Origin: Streptomyces sp. NBC_00237
Lineage (GTDB): Bacteria; Actinomycetota; Actinomycetes; Streptomycetales; Streptomycetaceae
Direction: 5' to 3'
NCBI RefSeq assembly: GCF_026342435.1
Contig: NZ_JAPEMT010000002.1
Coordinates: 558,001 to 622,000 of the forward strand
DNA: 64,000 bases
Made by a program: the position numbers and the translations under genes. Below the pieces are notes generated by a model. It was not told the origin of the DNA, made no database searches, and saw nothing but the letters and a program-made list of their open reading frames with translations. Shown piece after piece: positions 62,954 through 64,000 of this stretch. How positions within the stretch are numbered: position 1 is the first letter of the stretch; each line of letters begins with the position of its first letter.

Positions 62954-63706
62954 ATGAGCGACGACCTCCGCAACATCGTCCTGGGCGTGATAGCCGCCGG
63001 GCTCAGTGCCGCCATCGGCTGGTTCGCCCGCACCTACCTCTGGCGGCGCAGACTCCACCGCAAACAGCGCTTCTTCGGCCTCCCCAGGAACTCCGAGTCC
63101 CTGCTGATCGTCAACCGCGAGGCCGGCTCGGGCAACGAAGGGGCCGTGCACCGCTTCGACGTCTTCGCGCTCCTGGAACTCTCCGCCCTGATCAAGGACT
63201 GCGGGGCGCACGCCCAGATCCTCACCCACGACCTCGCCCAGCAGGGCTTCGGCGAGCGCACCGAGTTCTGCGTGGGCGGCCCGGGGTCGAATCGCCGCAT
63301 GACCGCCCACCTCGCCGGGCTCCTGCCCGGCATCCGCATCAACGTGGACGTGGAGCCCTCCCCCGACCGGGGCGCCTTCCAGATCGGCACGGAACGCTAC
63401 CGGCTGGAGCACGGGACCGCGGAGTACGTCCTCCTGGCCCGCCTCACCGTCGGCGAGAACGCCCGCCCGGTCTTCCTCTTCTGCGGCCAGCGCGCCATCA
63501 CCAACCAGGCCGCCACCCGCTACCTCGCCCGCAACCACGAGAAGCTGGCCCGCAAGCACGGGAACCGCTCCTTCTGTCTGCTCCTGAAGGTCGTCAACTC
63601 CCAGGCGTACGGCCCCGATGTGGTGGAACTGGTGGCGGACGTGACCCGGGCGGCACAGACACCCCTGCCGGTCGCGCCACGCAATTCGCACCGCGCGCTC
63701 GGCTGA
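62954..63706 (+). CDS. Membrane-anchored protein of unknown function with GGPGSN motif
   Basis: A 250-residue protein. One N-terminal helix (NIVLGVIAAGLSAAIGWFA, residues 7-25) followed by RRRLHRKQR anchors it with the bulk inside the cell. The soluble part has alternating beta-strand and helix segments (SLLIVNREAGSGNEGAVHRFD, LLELSALIKDCGAHAQILT) and a Gly-rich FCVGGPGSNRRMTAHLAGLLPG loop that looks like a Rossmann nucleotide-binding turn. A C-terminal VFLFCGQRAITNQAATRYL block resembles a second strand-helix unit. I do not recognise the family. ATG 62954 is divergent from ggt. Confidence 0.7.
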   Translation: MSDDLRNIVLGVIAAGLSAAIGWFARTYLWRRRLHRKQRFFGLPRNSESLLIVNREAGSGNEGAVHRFDVFALLELSALIKDCGAHAQILTHDLAQQGFGERTEFCVGGPGSNRRMTAHLAGLLPGIRINVDVEPSPDRGAFQIGTERYRLEHGTAEYVLLARLTVGENARPVFLFCGQRAITNQAATRYLARNHEKLARKHGNRSFCLLLKVVNSQAYGPDVVELVADVTRAAQTPLPVAPRNSHRALG

Positions 63707-63720
63707 CGCGAGGTCCCCCA

Positions 63721-64000
63721 CTAACCCACGTACACCTCAAGGGACTTGATCCCGTTGATGAAGTGCGAGACGAGCCGTCGGGGTGGCGCGGCGAGCCGGT
63801 AGGAGGGCAGCGCACCGCATGCCTCCTCGTGCAGGACGCGGAGCTGGAGGCGGGCGAAGTGCGCGCCGAGGCAGACGTGCGGGCCGTCACCGAAGGACAC
63901 GTGCGGGTTGGGCGAACGGGTGAGGTCGAGGCGGTGCGGGTCGGCGAAGACGCGCTCGTCGTGGTTGGCGGAGGCGTGGAAGACCACGACCTTGTCCCCC
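63721..64000 (-). CDS. Cytochrome P450, C-terminal part, 5' end outside window
   Basis: The visible 92 residues hold the end of a P450: VVVFHASANHDERVFADPHRLDLTR (the meander approach) and the haem-binding loop FGDGPHVCLGAHFARLQLRVL with the axial Cys, then the terminal LVSHFINGIKSLEVYVG. The frame is open to the window edge, so the N-terminal 300 or so residues lie beyond. Redox partner and substrate cannot be judged. It converges on the membrane-anchored gene with 14 bp between stops. Confidence 0.9.
   Translation of the reverse strand, partial: GDKVVVFHASANHDERVFADPHRLDLTRSPNPHVSFGDGPHVCLGAHFARLQLRVLHEEACGALPSYRLAAPPRRLVSHFINGIKSLEVYVG

Overview
The window is chromosomal DNA from a Streptomyces or a close relative. 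Support: about 70% GC with strong third-position G/C bias, GTG and TTG starts, translationally coupled genes, F420-dependent oxidoreductases, and a dispersed intergenic hairpin (1845-1907 and, inverted, 60801-60865). No rRNA, intact tRNA or CRISPR array was seen.

Layout. 0-18.4 kb is ordinary chromosome: a UvrA paralogue (cut by the window edge), glycerate kinase, a BCCT osmolyte transporter, a four-unit SUKH-4-like protein, NUDIX, a divergent MFS/ArsR pair, a sirtuin, a DNA alkylation repair pair (ogt and an Ada-AlkA fusion), an inositol monophosphatase-like enzyme, GNAT, a permuted lipoate ligase, a phytoene-dehydrogenase-like oxidoreductase and SRPBCC. At 18.4-21.0 kb lie an NCS1 permease and an LLM F420 oxidoreductase. 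At 55.4-59.0 kb, on the same strand, lie nitrilase, class III aminotransferase and dihydropyrimidinase. Together these five read as one reductive pyrimidine/hydantoin catabolism operon split by about 34 kb.

The intervening 21-55 kb is accessory. It holds a secreted 5'-nucleotidase, a secreted choice-of-anchor-A/SpaA-repeat protein, a VOC remnant, a ComB-like gene, and a defence block (SWIM zinc-finger protein, a complete Wadjet-type jetABCD operon with overlapping genes, and a DUF262/DUF1524 GmrSD-like nuclease fused to an alkyltransferase-like domain). It then holds a truncated second hydA copy, broken by an 850-bp IS5-type element with a 3-bp target duplication, and a transposase scar. Next is a polymorphic-toxin locus: a 2323-residue RHS protein with a Hint domain and a predicted deaminase tip, a low-GC candidate immunity gene, a divergent secreted FG-GAP/DNRLRE protein and a small MmpS-like protein.

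Beyond 59 kb ordinary chromosome resumes: PPOX F420 enzyme, a divergent XRE regulator/methionine aminopeptidase pair with apparently leaderless promoters, gamma-glutamyltransferase, a membrane-anchored protein of unknown function, and the 3' end of a cytochrome P450 gene.

The most interesting material is the defence/competition island inside the catabolic operon, the mosaic hydA duplication at its edge, the nuclease-ATL fusion, and the RHS-deaminase/immunity module.
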